The notes: generated from the letters alone by a model not told the origin. Positions 46,543-55,856 are shown, counted from the stretch's first letter. The stretch is 64,000 nt of DNA from Paludisphaera mucosa (GCF_029589435.1 NZ_JARRAG010000001.1:1230808-1294807); one strand, 5' to 3'. Numbers and translations are program-made.

Positions 46543-46580
46543 GACCGCGTCGTCGCATGGGAGGTTTCTCTTTCTTCGAC

Positions 46581-46609
46581 TTGTTCAGTCGTTTCACAGG
46601 CGGTACATT
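46581..46609 (+). promoter_or_regulatory. Possible promoter of the second GbsR gene
   Basis: TTGTTC (46581-46586), a 17-base spacer and TACATT (46604-46609) lie in a distinctly AT-richer patch. A small inverted repeat TTTC-AGTA-GAAA directly follows it. If real, transcription would start near 46616. Confidence 0.35.
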
Positions 46610-46655
46610 TTCAGTAGAAACTGTCCAACCTGACGAAGCGGTGACAATCGTGGAA

Positions 46656-47258
46656 ATGACACCTGCCGCGCAGAAATTCGTGCTCCACTGGGGCGAGATG
46701 GGCCAGGCGTGGGGGATCAACCGCACGATGGCCCAGGTCCACGCCCTCCTGTTCATCGCACCTTCGGCTCTCGACGCGGAGGAGATCAGCACGCTCCTCG
46801 ACGTCAGTCGGTCGAACGTCTCCACGAGTCTCCGCGAGCTGATCACCTGGGGCGTGGTGCGCCGGGTGCACATCATCGGCGATCGCCGCGACCGCTTCGA
46901 AGCGCTCAAGGACGTGATGGACACGTTCCGGGTCATCATGGCCGAGCGCCGTCGTCGCGAGATGGACCCGACGATCAGCCTCCTCGAACACTGCATCGAG
47001 GAGGCCAAGGTCGGCGGCGAGGCCGAGGCCTACACCCGCGAGCAACTCGAGAAGATGCTGGCGTTCACGCGGATGGTGACCGACTGGTACGGCCAGATCG
47101 AGAACCTCCCTACACCCGCCATGCTCCGCCTGTTCAAGGGCGGGACGTTGATCGCCAAGCTCTTCTCGCGTCGCGGCAAGGCCGGCAAGGTCGGCTTCGA
47201 CGCCTCCGATTCGGCCGGTGAGGCCGACGAGTTCGCGGAGGAGGCGTCCGAGCAATAA
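46656..47258 (+). CDS. GbsR/MarR-family transcriptional regulator
   Basis: A 200-residue winged-helix regulator homologous to the one at 15567-16142. The core is Phe-Val-Leu-His-Trp-Gly-Glu-Met-Gly-Gln-Ala-Trp-Gly-Ile-Asn-Arg-Thr-Met. The recognition region Leu-Asp-Val-Ser-Arg-Ser-Asn-Val-Ser-Thr-Ser-Leu-Arg-Glu-Leu and wing Trp-Gly-Val-Val-Arg-Arg-Val follow, then a longer C-terminal tail that ends acidic. The frame is open to an ATG at 46557. The first 33 codons of that longer version have low GC at third positions, unlike any neighbour, and look like promoter sequence. I therefore take ATG 46656 (or GTG 46650). It lies downstream of msrB and converges on the envelope operon. Confidence 0.8.
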   Translation: MTPAAQKFVLHWGEMGQAWGINRTMAQVHALLFIAPSALDAEEISTLLDVSRSNVSTSLRELITWGVVRRVHIIGDRRDRFEALKDVMDTFRVIMAERRRREMDPTISLLEHCIEEAKVGGEAEAYTREQLEKMLAFTRMVTDWYGQIENLPTPAMLRLFKGGTLIAKLFSRRGKAGKVGFDASDSAGEADEFAEEASEQ

Positions 47259-47272
47259 CTTCGAGCCCAGGC

Positions 47273-48835
47273 TCAGGGCGTATCCGCCCTGGGCGCGCCG
47301 GGCTTGTCGGCGTCTCGCACCGGCGCCTTCTGCTGGGCCTCGACCTTCGGCTCGGCGGACTTCTCCGCCCCGGGAGGCGGCAAGGGCGGGGCCTCCAACT
47401 TCTTCTTGGTGGCCGCCTTGGCGTCGGCCTGTTCCTTCTTCTTGTTGCTGAGCGCCTCGGCGAATGCCAGCGAGGCGTCCTCGCCAAGATAGCCGTCGAT
47501 CAGGCCCTGGAGTTCGTCGAACTGGGCCTGGAGATGCCGCGTCAGGACCGTCGTCTTGGTGGACTCGTAAGAGAGTTTCGTGGCCTCCTCCTTGAGCTTC
47601 TTGAGGGCGTCGCCGAACGATGCAGGGGCCGGCAGCCGCTCGTACTGTTTGAGTAGCTCCTGGAGCCCGGACCAGTCCTCCCCCTCCAGACGCGACTGCA
47701 TCAGGCGTTCGAGCCTGCCCCGCATGGCGACCTGGTCGACGATCCCGTCGCGGAGGGCGTCGAGCTGAACCTGGTATCTCGAGGCCAGCGGCAGCGGGTC
47801 GACGGCGATCTCGCGTTCCTCGACGCTCTCGCCCGGCATGATCGGGAACTCGGCGAGCGGTTCGGAATCGCCGGCCAGCAGGCGTAGCTTGACGACCGAG
47901 CGGGTCGGGCCGGGCTCGACGAGGATCCGGCCCGAGCGGTCCGTCATGCCGACGTTGCGGACTGGCCCGTCGGGTGCGGGCCGCTCGGTGAGCGTGTAGC
48001 CGGCCGCCGGGGCCTTGGTCGTCTTGTCGACGAACCGTAGGTGGAGCGCCGAATCGCCCGCCTTGATCCCGAGCGCCGCCAGCGTGTTGGGCCGGGAGAT
48101 CCGCTGCGACAGGGGGTCGCGGAACGCGCTCAGGATCGCGCACCGCGCGATCGAGCCTTCGATGGATTCGGCCGCAAGGTAAGTGAAGGCGATCCGGGTG
48201 ATGCGAACGGTTTCCTCCTTCGTCGTGACGAGTCGGATGGGGATGAACGTCGTCCCCTTGGCGACCACGGCCCCGAGTTCGCTGGCCGCCGTGATGGCCG
48301 CGCCCTGAACCTTCAGCAGGGCCCGGCCGCCTTCCTGGCCGACGATGAGCGCCGACGGGCTGAAGAGGTCGATCGTGAAGAGGAAGAAGGTGCGCGGCGC
48401 GTCCATCGGCGAGAGGGCCTGGCGGCGCTGGAGCGGCCCCAGCCAGCGGGTAGCCGCGTCGTACTCCCTCCCCGAGAAGACGAGTGCGTCGTCGTCCCGG
48501 TCGACGTCGACCCAGATGAGCCAGGCCTTGTCGAACGAGGGGTCGAAACCGGCGAGGTCCTCGGCCTTCAGGCGTTCCAGCCCTTCCCCGACCAGCGGGC
48601 TCGGCGTCTCGGCGAGCTGAACCGACCACGCGGGGCCCACGAACCGCCGGACCATCTCCGACCATCGCGCGACCAGTTCGTCGCGCCGGCCCGCATCGAG
48701 TCGCGCGGCGGAAGCCGAGGCGAGGTGGATCGCGATCCTGTAGGGCCGATTTTCGAGCGGCGGCGGGGTCTCCTGAGTTCGTCCGACTCCGGACGTCGCG
48801 AGCAGAAGCGCCAGGAAGGCTACTCGCTCGACCAC
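47273..48835 (-). CDS. Exported protein with C-terminal coiled coil, hypothetical (last gene of envelope operon)
   Basis: A 520-residue protein. GTG 48835 opens a signal peptide (Val-Ala-Phe-Leu-Ala-Leu-Leu-Leu-Ala-Thr) and overlaps the preceding gene by 16 bases, so translation is coupled. Residues about 25-200 form an alpha/beta-like region with Ala-Trp-Leu-Ile-Trp-Val-Asp-Val-Asp. A beta-rich segment with Gly-Tyr-Thr-Leu-Thr-Glu and Asp-Arg-Ser-Gly-Arg-Ile (about 275-350) resembles an Ig- or carboxypeptidase-regulatory-like fold. Residues about 375-465 are helical and coiled-coil prone, and the last 55 are Lys/Ala/Pro-rich. I recognise no family. It is probably periplasmic, and its position suggests it works with the FHA and SBP-type proteins upstream. 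Confidence 0.7.
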   Translation of the reverse strand: MVERVAFLALLLATSGVGRTQETPPPLENRPYRIAIHLASASAARLDAGRRDELVARWSEMVRRFVGPAWSVQLAETPSPLVGEGLERLKAEDLAGFDPSFDKAWLIWVDVDRDDDALVFSGREYDAATRWLGPLQRRQALSPMDAPRTFFLFTIDLFSPSALIVGQEGGRALLKVQGAAITAASELGAVVAKGTTFIPIRLVTTKEETVRITRIAFTYLAAESIEGSIARCAILSAFRDPLSQRISRPNTLAALGIKAGDSALHLRFVDKTTKAPAAGYTLTERPAPDGPVRNVGMTDRSGRILVEPGPTRSVVKLRLLAGDSEPLAEFPIMPGESVEEREIAVDPLPLASRYQVQLDALRDGIVDQVAMRGRLERLMQSRLEGEDWSGLQELLKQYERLPAPASFGDALKKLKEEATKLSYESTKTTVLTRHLQAQFDELQGLIDGYLGEDASLAFAEALSNKKKEQADAKAATKKKLEAPPLPPPGAEKSAEPKVEAQQKAPVRDADKPGAPRADTP

Positions 48836-51342
48836 GGGTCTTTGGCGATCCACGGCGCGATCTCCCAGTTTTCCAGGCCTTGATAGAGGCGGTCGGCCGA
48901 CTCGGCGGGACCTTTCAGTCGCGACCGCCAGGCGTAGTGGTCGCCGAGCTGCCAGAGCGGGATGACCGGCAGCTCGTCGCGAAGCTCTCGATCGATCTGC
49001 GTGGCCAGCCCCCGCGCCGTGGGCCATTCGGCCGCCTGTTCGAGCTGTAGCAGGAGCTGCAGGATCCGCGGGCTGGCGGCCGAGGCCAGGGCGTTCGCCG
49101 ACGGGGGCGCGTCATAGCCCGGGCAGATCATCAGCCCGGCGTCGAGGACGGGCTCGTCGCATCGCAGGACGCGGTAGGCCATCTCGAACTTCCGCCCGGC
49201 CCGCAGCTCGGACTCCAGTCGGGATTGCGGGACCTCGACGGGGACGACCTCGATGCGGGCCAGGCGAAACGCCTCCACGAGCCGGGGGACGACGGCCTCG
49301 ACCTCGGCGACCGCGGGATATTCGAGCTTGAGCTTGATCGCGTCGGCCTTGATCTCGCCCTTGGCGAGCGAGGCGAGCGCCACGGCCAGGACGGGGTTGT
49401 ATTCCAGCGGCTTGACCCCAGCCGCGTCGGCGTTGCCGCCCCGAGGGAAGACGCCGTCCGCGGGGAAGTCGGGATCGGCGGGCGGGCGTTTGAGGATGGT
49501 CTCTTCGAGCAAGAGTTTCCGATCCACGGCGTACGAGATCGCGCGCCGGAGCGTCCGATTGCGGAGGGCCGGCGATCGGCCGTCGAGCGCCAGCACGTGC
49601 ACGGCGGGCTGCGCGAACTTGCCCACCCCGACGCCCGACGTCGCGGCCAGTTTGGCCGCCTGATCGGGAGGAACGTGGCCGAGAAGGCTGACGTCGCCTC
49701 GCAGGAACGCGGCCAGCGCCGCGGCCGGGCGATCGTAACGGACCTCGCGAATCCGACGAACCTTGCCCCCCGCCGCGCCGCCCGAGGCGTCGGCCGCGGC
49801 CCGCAGGTCGGTCGATTGGGGCGACGAGTCGAAGCACACGAAAGGCCCCGACCCCACGAGCCGACGTTCCTTGGCCGAGACGACGACCCGCCCGTCGATC
49901 CCGGCATGGGCCGCCGCCACCGGGCCGTCCAGCCAGAAGGCCGCGTTGAGCAGCGGCCGCTTCAGCTTCAGCTCGACCTGATGCTCGTCGATCGGCTGGA
50001 CCTTGTCGAGGAGGTCGGCCCAGCGCGCCTGATATTTGGAGGCGTTGCGTGGGTCGCAGCGGTCGATGAGCGTGCGGGCGACGTCGATCGCGGAGACGTT
50101 TCGTGAGCCGTCCGACCAGGGCACGTTCGGCCGCACGCGGATCACGAGGCGGCGGCCGAGGTCGGTCGACTCCAGGGCCTCGGCCAGCTGGCCGGGACGC
50201 TCGCCGCGACGGGACTCGTCCGAATCGTCGGCGAGGATCGGCCGGAAGAGCAGGGGGGCGACCCGGTCGTCGGCCGGGGATCGGTCCCACGGACCGACCG
50301 GCGATGCAACGTCGACGACGGCCACGTCGAGGGTCGGCTCCGCCCCGAACGCCCTGGCGTACTCGGCGTCGAGGCCCGCCTGGGTCGGCCAGATCCTCAG
50401 GGCCTCGACCAGGGCGTCGAGCCGCTCGGCGTTCGTGCCGTCGCCGACCCGCGCGGCGCGGGCTTTCGCCATCTCCTGAAACTTGGCGCGTAGGTCCTTC
50501 GCCTGGCGGACGTCGGCCGCCACTTCATCCAGCTCGTGGAGCAGGCGACGGCCCTCGGGATACAGCCCGAGCCCGATCGCGTTCTCGATCCGTCCGGAGT
50601 AGGCGGCGGCGAACTGGTCGACGAGCCCGGGGTAGTCGGGCTTCCGCGCGTGCAGCTCGCGCAGGAGGCGCAGGCCCCGGGTGACGTCGCCGTCGCCGAG
50701 CGCCTGCTTCCCCTCGGCGAGCAGCAGCGCATGGACGCGATCGGCGAGGCCGGGCCATTTGGGATCGCGTTGCTGGACCCGGAGGAAGTGCTCGAAAGCC
50801 CGCGTGTAGTCGCGGGCGAGCTGCAGCCGCTCGCCTTCGGCCAGCAGGATGTCCTCGAAGTACTCGACCTTCTTGAGATGCCCGCGCTTGATCTTGAAGT
50901 CTCGGGCGTCGCCGCGGCCCGTCGCGGCTTCCTCGGCCAGATGCACGGTGATCTGCGAATCGGGGCTGTTCGGAGCTTCCTTCTTGGCGTCGGCCGCCTC
51001 GAACTTGCTGGGCTCGCCCGGCAGGCCGATGTTGCCTTCGAGGGGAATTTTGGGGCCCGTCCCGCGGCCGCGCGCCGGGGACGATTTGGGGATCTCCAGG
51101 GGCGGCAGCGGCCGCGGGCTGACCGGCTCGACGAGGATGACCGAATCGTCGAGCAACGTGAGTCGGTCGAACGGGAAGGATCGTAGGAGCTCCCCTGGCG
51201 CCACCACGCCGGCCGGCCGCGCGCCGTCCTGGGCGGGTGACGCCGTTATCACGGCGACGAGCAGGATGAGGCTCGTCGACGTTGCGAGGGCCGAACGTCG
51301 CGTGCGATGGCGGGATCGGAGGCGTTCGCCGTTCGGCGTCAT
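48820..51342 (-). CDS. TPR protein fused to an extracellular solute-binding (family 5) domain
   Basis: An 840-residue protein. An N-terminal hydrophobic segment (about residues 20-40) after a basic start is a signal or anchor. Residues about 45-150 are Pro-rich and acidic, residues about 160-290 carry tetratricopeptide-like helix pairs (Ala-Arg-Asp-Tyr-Thr-Arg-Ala-Phe-Glu-His-Phe), and residues about 330-835 resemble the peptide/nickel ABC substrate-binding family (SBP_bac_5). That region has Asp-Gly-Ser-Arg-Asn-Val-Ser-Ala-Ile-Asp-Val, Ala-Ile-Ser-Tyr-Ala-Val-Asp-Arg-Lys and a final Leu-Trp-Gln-Leu. No permease or ATPase gene is nearby, so a transport role is unlikely. Its ATG overlaps the FHA gene stop (ATGA). 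Confidence 0.8.
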   Translation of the reverse strand: MTPNGERLRSRHRTRRSALATSTSLILLVAVITASPAQDGARPAGVVAPGELLRSFPFDRLTLLDDSVILVEPVSPRPLPPLEIPKSSPARGRGTGPKIPLEGNIGLPGEPSKFEAADAKKEAPNSPDSQITVHLAEEAATGRGDARDFKIKRGHLKKVEYFEDILLAEGERLQLARDYTRAFEHFLRVQQRDPKWPGLADRVHALLLAEGKQALGDGDVTRGLRLLRELHARKPDYPGLVDQFAAAYSGRIENAIGLGLYPEGRRLLHELDEVAADVRQAKDLRAKFQEMAKARAARVGDGTNAERLDALVEALRIWPTQAGLDAEYARAFGAEPTLDVAVVDVASPVGPWDRSPADDRVAPLLFRPILADDSDESRRGERPGQLAEALESTDLGRRLVIRVRPNVPWSDGSRNVSAIDVARTLIDRCDPRNASKYQARWADLLDKVQPIDEHQVELKLKRPLLNAAFWLDGPVAAAHAGIDGRVVVSAKERRLVGSGPFVCFDSSPQSTDLRAAADASGGAAGGKVRRIREVRYDRPAAALAAFLRGDVSLLGHVPPDQAAKLAATSGVGVGKFAQPAVHVLALDGRSPALRNRTLRRAISYAVDRKLLLEETILKRPPADPDFPADGVFPRGGNADAAGVKPLEYNPVLAVALASLAKGEIKADAIKLKLEYPAVAEVEAVVPRLVEAFRLARIEVVPVEVPQSRLESELRAGRKFEMAYRVLRCDEPVLDAGLMICPGYDAPPSANALASAASPRILQLLLQLEQAAEWPTARGLATQIDRELRDELPVIPLWQLGDHYAWRSRLKGPAESADRLYQGLENWEIAPWIAKDPWSSE

Positions 51343-54300
51343 GGCCTGGTCTCCGAGGTGCGTTCGAGGCGGAGCGGTTGGAGGACTCCCCGGCCCGAGG
51401 GGACCAAGACGTCGGGCCCGACGGCGATCAGCCCGCCCACCGGTTGGACGCCGAGGTCGATGGCCGCGACCTCGCGTCCGTCGGCGATCGCCAGTCCGCG
51501 GGCCCGGCCGGCGCGGTCGACGACCCACAGGACGTCGTCGCGGATGAGCGGTGCGCCCACCGCCGGAACCCCCAGCGAGGTCGACCAGGCCCGACGGCCG
51601 TCCCGCTCCAGCAAGAGCACGCCGCCGGCGGCGTCGAAGGCGACGACGCGGCCGTCGACGGCGTGGGGGGGGCCCAGGAGCGGGGCGTCGAGTTTCCACG
51701 AGCCGATGGGGCTGAGGTCGCGGCCGGCCAGCGCGCGAATCGAGCCGTCGGCGGTCGCCACGATCACGGCCGTGCCGGTGCAGGCTGGGTCGGCGAGGAG
51801 GTGCTGATCCAGGGACGTTTCAGCCTCTGCGACGATCCTCCGCACGGGGGCCGCCTGGACGACGAGGCGTCGGATCCGACCCGCGTCGTCCGCCAGCACG
51901 GCCGACTCGGCGTCGAGGGCGGCGGGCGCCAGCCACCGTCCGCCGCGCTCGCGCTCGAACTCGGGGACCAGCGGCTCGGCGGCCGACTTCCCCGTCAACG
52001 GGTCGATCAGGTAGGCGCGTCCATCTTCGCCGGGGATCAGGAGCCCGCCCGACCAGGGGAGAGGCGTCGTCGCGAGGCTCGAGGGTAGCTCCGTGGCGTT
52101 CCAGCCTCCGACCTCCTTCGGATCCTCCGCCCAGATTTCGGTCCCTCGCGCTTCGGGGACGATCACCGATATAGTCTTCCCGTCCTGCGTCACGGTCCGC
52201 AGCCGCCCGTCGGGCGCGCGGGGGTCGCCGGGCTTGAGGAGGAGCGCCGAGACGAATCCCCCGCCTTCGAGGTCGGAGCGTGCGATGCGGATGCGGCGAC
52301 CGGCCCGATCGACCCCTTCGAGGCCCTGGCCGTCCGATGAGGCGATGAGCGGCGTCGGCCAGGCGGCGCCGACGACCGTGGCCCAATCGGGCTTGCCGCT
52401 CGACGGGTCGATCCCGCGCAGATCCACGCCGCCGCCAGGCGATTGGGTCGAGACGATGATCCGCCGTCCCGCCGACTGCACGGGCGCGGCGGCGACGCCG
52501 AGGTCGCCCAGCAGGAAGCGGCTGGTCAGCTTGCCCCCCTCGGAGTCGAGATCGTAGCGGCCGCTGCGGCCGGCGGCCACCCAGACCTCGCGCCCCGACG
52601 TGGCGAGCCCGAAGGCCGGGCCCGAGGCCGTCGCGTCGGGGCTCGATTTCGCCAGCGACCTTAGGGGGTCGGCGCTGGCGTAATCGCCGGCGGCGAAGAC
52701 CTCCATGCCACCGCGATCGCCGATCGCCCAGATCGACGAGCCCGAGGAGGGGGGGGCGTCCCAGGTCCAGCCCGGAAGATCGATCGACTGCACGGCCCGC
52801 GGCTTCGCCCCTTCCTCGTCGAGCACCAGGATGCGCCAGCGGCCGTCGCGGATGCGGTCGTTCTCGGCCACGATGAGGAATCGGCCCAACCGCGCGGGGG
52901 GGCAGGGGATCGCGCCCTCGCTGTGGCCCAGGTACTGGACGTCGACGCAGGCGAGCGGATCGCGGGCGATGGTGAAGAGGCAGTCTTTCCGGCCCATGAC
53001 GTACAGGAAGCGGCCCGACTCGTCGCCGACGGGGCTGCGCGTGACGGGGAACGCAAGGTCGACGGCCGCCTCCACCTCGCCCGTCGCCAGGCCGATCACG
53101 AGCAGCCGGCCCGCGGGAAGCGTCTGGTAGACCTGCTCGCCGAGGACCAGCGGCGGGGCGTCGACGGCCTCGCCCAACTCCTGCCTCCAGATCAGGCGGC
53201 CGGTGCGGGCGTCGCGACGCGTCAGCTCGTTGCGGCGGGCGTCGACCGCCAGGACGCTCGGGTCGCCGGGGACCGGAGTCGGCGTGAAGGGCGAGGCGAG
53301 CCCCACCGAGGTCCGCCAGAGGGGCGCGCCCGAGCGACCGTCGATCGCGTAGGCCGACCCGTCCGCGACCGCGAAGACGACCCCGTCGGCGGCGGTCGGA
53401 GCCCCGGGGGCGTCGGTTCTGGACCGCAGGACGAACGTGGTCGGCGGCCCGAGCGGGTCGGGCCGTTCCGTCGTCTCGGCGGGCCGACGGGACGGATCGA
53501 TTCTGGCCGCCTGACGCATCAGGTCGTTGGCCCGCACCATCCGCTCGACGAGCTGCGGATCCTTCGACAGGTCGCCGTAGGTCTGCAAGAGCGCGTCGCG
53601 CGCCTTGTAGACCCGCGAGGCCGACTTCTCCTCGATCGCCTTATCCATCGCCGCCAACGTCTTCAGCCTCGTCTCGGCCTTGCGGATCGCGGCCCGCGCC
53701 TCGTTGAGCACGCCGGGCAGGCGCGACTTCGTGAGGAAGGCCGGCGCCGAGTCCCCGGCGATCCGCGCGTGCAGCGGGATGGCGGACTCCGCCTCGGCGA
53801 GCGCCTTGGCGTTGACGTCGCGCTTGGCGCGGTCGGCCAGGCCCTCGCCGATGCGGATCGTGAGGTCGGCCAGCTCCGATTTCTCGTCGCGGAACTCGGG
53901 CAGGTCGCCCACGGTCTCGACCATCTCGCGGGCCGCATCGAGGGCGCTCGACCAAGTCGCGCCGGAGACCGCGATGTACTGCCGGACGTTTGCGAGCGCC
54001 CGCAGCGTCCTCGCCTTGCCGACGCGAGGGTCGGCCGGGTTTTTGGCCACGAATGCGTCGAAGTCGCGGATCGCGGTCGCTTTGTCGCCGTCTTCCATCA
54101 GCTCGATGGCGTGGTTGTACGTCCGCGAGGCGATCGTGCGGGCGATGATCGCATTCAGCCAGAAGCCCATCCCGACGAGCACGCCCAGCAAGGCGACGAG
54201 GGCCAGGACGGTCGGCGAGGCCGCGACGACCTCGCGGCCCGGTGCGTCCTCCGCCTCTCGCGCGCCCCGCCAGCGGGCGAACAACCGGGCGATGGGCCCC

Positions 54301-54860
54301 GGCCCCTTCGGTTCGCGGCCTCGACCCCGGACCTCGCCGCGCTTCGACGTAGCGACCTCGGGCTCCTCGTCGGGCGGGATCTCGATGACGTCGTCGAGGA
54401 AGTCGTCCTGATCGAAGACCGAGGGTCGTCGTTCAGGCGTTGTCACGACGACGGGGGCCTCGATGGAGGACATCGGCACCGCGCCCTGGAAGACCTTCGT
54501 GGCCTCTTCCTCCTTCGCGGGCCTTCGGCGTTTTTTCTCGGACCGCGACGGCGCCTCCGCTTTCGGGGCGTCGAGCGTCAGGACGAAGAGTCGGCAGGGG
54601 CCGATGGTCAGCTCGTCGCCCTGATGCAGGGTGGCGGAGACGATCTTCCGGCCGTTGACCTCGAGGAACTCGGCGTCGGGCGAGGCGTCGACCTTGAAGC
54701 GGCGCCCGCGCCAGCGGATCCGGCCGTGGACCGGGAGGATCCCCCCGCCCTGCAGGACGATGTCGCACGAGGCGGCGGAGCCTAGCAGGACGGGGTGCTC
54801 CCGATCCAGCTCGACGAGGCGGACCTTGCCGGGTCCTTCGTGGATTTCAAGAGTGGCCAT
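51339..54860 (-). CDS. FHA domain - transmembrane - beta-propeller (PQQ-like) protein
   Basis: A 1173-residue single-pass membrane protein. An N-terminal FHA domain (about residues 1-95) has Leu-Gly-Ser-Ala-Ala-Ser-Cys-Asp-Ile-Val, His-Gly-Arg-Ile and Leu-Glu-Val-Asn-Gly. The usual Gly-Arg is Gly-Ser here, so phosphothreonine binding is uncertain. A charged linker (95-205) leads to a transmembrane helix at about 212-236. Helical repeats (about 240-415) follow, then a PQQ-type beta-propeller from about 465 to the end with Asp-Gly-Arg-Ser-Gly-Ala-Pro-Leu-Trp-Arg-type blades. The FHA lies in the cytoplasm and the propeller outside. It is 36 bases after the preceding gene and overlaps the next by four. 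Confidence 0.85.
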   Translation of the reverse strand: MATLEIHEGPGKVRLVELDREHPVLLGSAASCDIVLQGGGILPVHGRIRWRGRRFKVDASPDAEFLEVNGRKIVSATLHQGDELTIGPCRLFVLTLDAPKAEAPSRSEKKRRRPAKEEEATKVFQGAVPMSSIEAPVVVTTPERRPSVFDQDDFLDDVIEIPPDEEPEVATSKRGEVRGRGREPKGPGPIARLFARWRGAREAEDAPGREVVAASPTVLALVALLGVLVGMGFWLNAIIARTIASRTYNHAIELMEDGDKATAIRDFDAFVAKNPADPRVGKARTLRALANVRQYIAVSGATWSSALDAAREMVETVGDLPEFRDEKSELADLTIRIGEGLADRAKRDVNAKALAEAESAIPLHARIAGDSAPAFLTKSRLPGVLNEARAAIRKAETRLKTLAAMDKAIEEKSASRVYKARDALLQTYGDLSKDPQLVERMVRANDLMRQAARIDPSRRPAETTERPDPLGPPTTFVLRSRTDAPGAPTAADGVVFAVADGSAYAIDGRSGAPLWRTSVGLASPFTPTPVPGDPSVLAVDARRNELTRRDARTGRLIWRQELGEAVDAPPLVLGEQVYQTLPAGRLLVIGLATGEVEAAVDLAFPVTRSPVGDESGRFLYVMGRKDCLFTIARDPLACVDVQYLGHSEGAIPCPPARLGRFLIVAENDRIRDGRWRILVLDEEGAKPRAVQSIDLPGWTWDAPPSSGSSIWAIGDRGGMEVFAAGDYASADPLRSLAKSSPDATASGPAFGLATSGREVWVAAGRSGRYDLDSEGGKLTSRFLLGDLGVAAAPVQSAGRRIIVSTQSPGGGVDLRGIDPSSGKPDWATVVGAAWPTPLIASSDGQGLEGVDRAGRRIRIARSDLEGGGFVSALLLKPGDPRAPDGRLRTVTQDGKTISVIVPEARGTEIWAEDPKEVGGWNATELPSSLATTPLPWSGGLLIPGEDGRAYLIDPLTGKSAAEPLVPEFERERGGRWLAPAALDAESAVLADDAGRIRRLVVQAAPVRRIVAEAETSLDQHLLADPACTGTAVIVATADGSIRALAGRDLSPIGSWKLDAPLLGPPHAVDGRVVAFDAAGGVLLLERDGRRAWSTSLGVPAVGAPLIRDDVLWVVDRAGRARGLAIADGREVAAIDLGVQPVGGLIAVGPDVLVPSGRGVLQPLRLERTSETRP

Positions 54861-54896
54861 GGGGCGTCGGCCGCCTCCGGTGGGGGGCGTCTTGAG

Positions 54897-55856
54897 TCAT
54901 CGGAGCGTTTCCTGCGCGACCACCTTGAAGTCGTAGCCACCGCCCTTGGGGACGACCGCGAACCGCGACACCCGGATCTCGGCCGGCGTGCGGCCCCGGT
55001 AGCGCTGTTCCAGCTCGGCCAGCCGCTGCTCGACCTCGGGGGGGTAGAACTGGAAGACGGTCCCCTCGCCGACCTCGATCCCCGCCTTGCGGAGCAGGAC
55101 GATGTCCGAGGCCTTGCGGGCCCGCCCCTCCCATATGAAGTAGAGTCGGCCCTCGCCGCCGCTGCCGCCGTTGCGGCGGGTGGGGGTGGGGCTGGAGAAG
55201 TTGGATGCGTAGACGAGCTGGTCCTTGCCCGACACGACGGCCAGCTCGACCCCCAAAGCGTCGAGCTGGCGGGCGTATTCCTCGGGGCGCTGGCCTTCCG
55301 GGTAGATGATGCTCCAGCGGTTCTCGCGGCTGACGCCGCCGTCGCCGGGGCCGAAGCCGAGGCCCGGGCCGCCCGTGCCGACCTTGGAGGCCCGCCGCCC
55401 GGTCGCCACGGCGCCGCCGTTGGGCATCGCCGCGCCCACGTCGACCTCGGCGATCGCCTTGCCGGCCTCCAAGGCCGCGTCGAGCATCGCGCCGGGGGTG
55501 GTCTGGACCGAGGGCTGCTCGAACTCGCCGGGCGTCTCCTCGTTGTTCGAGGCCACGGCCGCGGCGTCGGCCCCGGCGACGTTCACTTTCTCCGTCGACC
55601 CCGCCGTGCCGTCGGGCGAGCCCCCGCCGCCGCCGAAGACCTCGACGATGTGCAGGGGCGAGGTCACGCGCGAGGCGAACTCCTGATTGCTGACGAAGAT
55701 CAGGGCGAGCCAGCCGACGACCAGCAGCGCCCCCATGACCACGGCCATCAGGAACGACGTGACCCGGTCGTAGCGCGACTCGCCCAGCACGCGAGGCTCG
55801 CGTCCGACTTTCGGCTTCGATTCGACGGCTTCGAGGGGAGGGGCGGAGACGCTCAT
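54897..55856 (-). CDS. Single-pass membrane protein with periplasmic domain, hypothetical
   Basis: A 319-residue protein with a cytoplasmic N-terminus of 33 residues, one transmembrane helix (about 34-56) and a long Gly/Ala-rich low-complexity linker (about 70-175). A compact C-terminal domain (about 185-315) begins Ser-Ile-Ile-Tyr-Pro-Glu-Gly and contains Leu-Gly-Val-Glu-Leu-Ala-Val, Tyr-Phe-Ile-Trp-Glu-Gly and a basic stretch. The layout is like ExbD/TonB-type energy-transducing or scaffold proteins, but I see no TonB-box, and no ExbB homologue lies nearby. ATG 55856 overlaps the stop of the cyclase-repeat gene by four bases, so it belongs to the operon. Its function is unknown. Confidence 0.75.
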   Translation of the reverse strand: MSVSAPPLEAVESKPKVGREPRVLGESRYDRVTSFLMAVVMGALLVVGWLALIFVSNQEFASRVTSPLHIVEVFGGGGGSPDGTAGSTEKVNVAGADAAAVASNNEETPGEFEQPSVQTTPGAMLDAALEAGKAIAEVDVGAAMPNGGAVATGRRASKVGTGGPGLGFGPGDGGVSRENRWSIIYPEGQRPEEYARQLDALGVELAVVSGKDQLVYASNFSSPTPTRRNGGSGGEGRLYFIWEGRARKASDIVLLRKAGIEVGEGTVFQFYPPEVEQRLAELEQRYRGRTPAEIRVSRFAVVPKGGGYDFKVVAQETLR

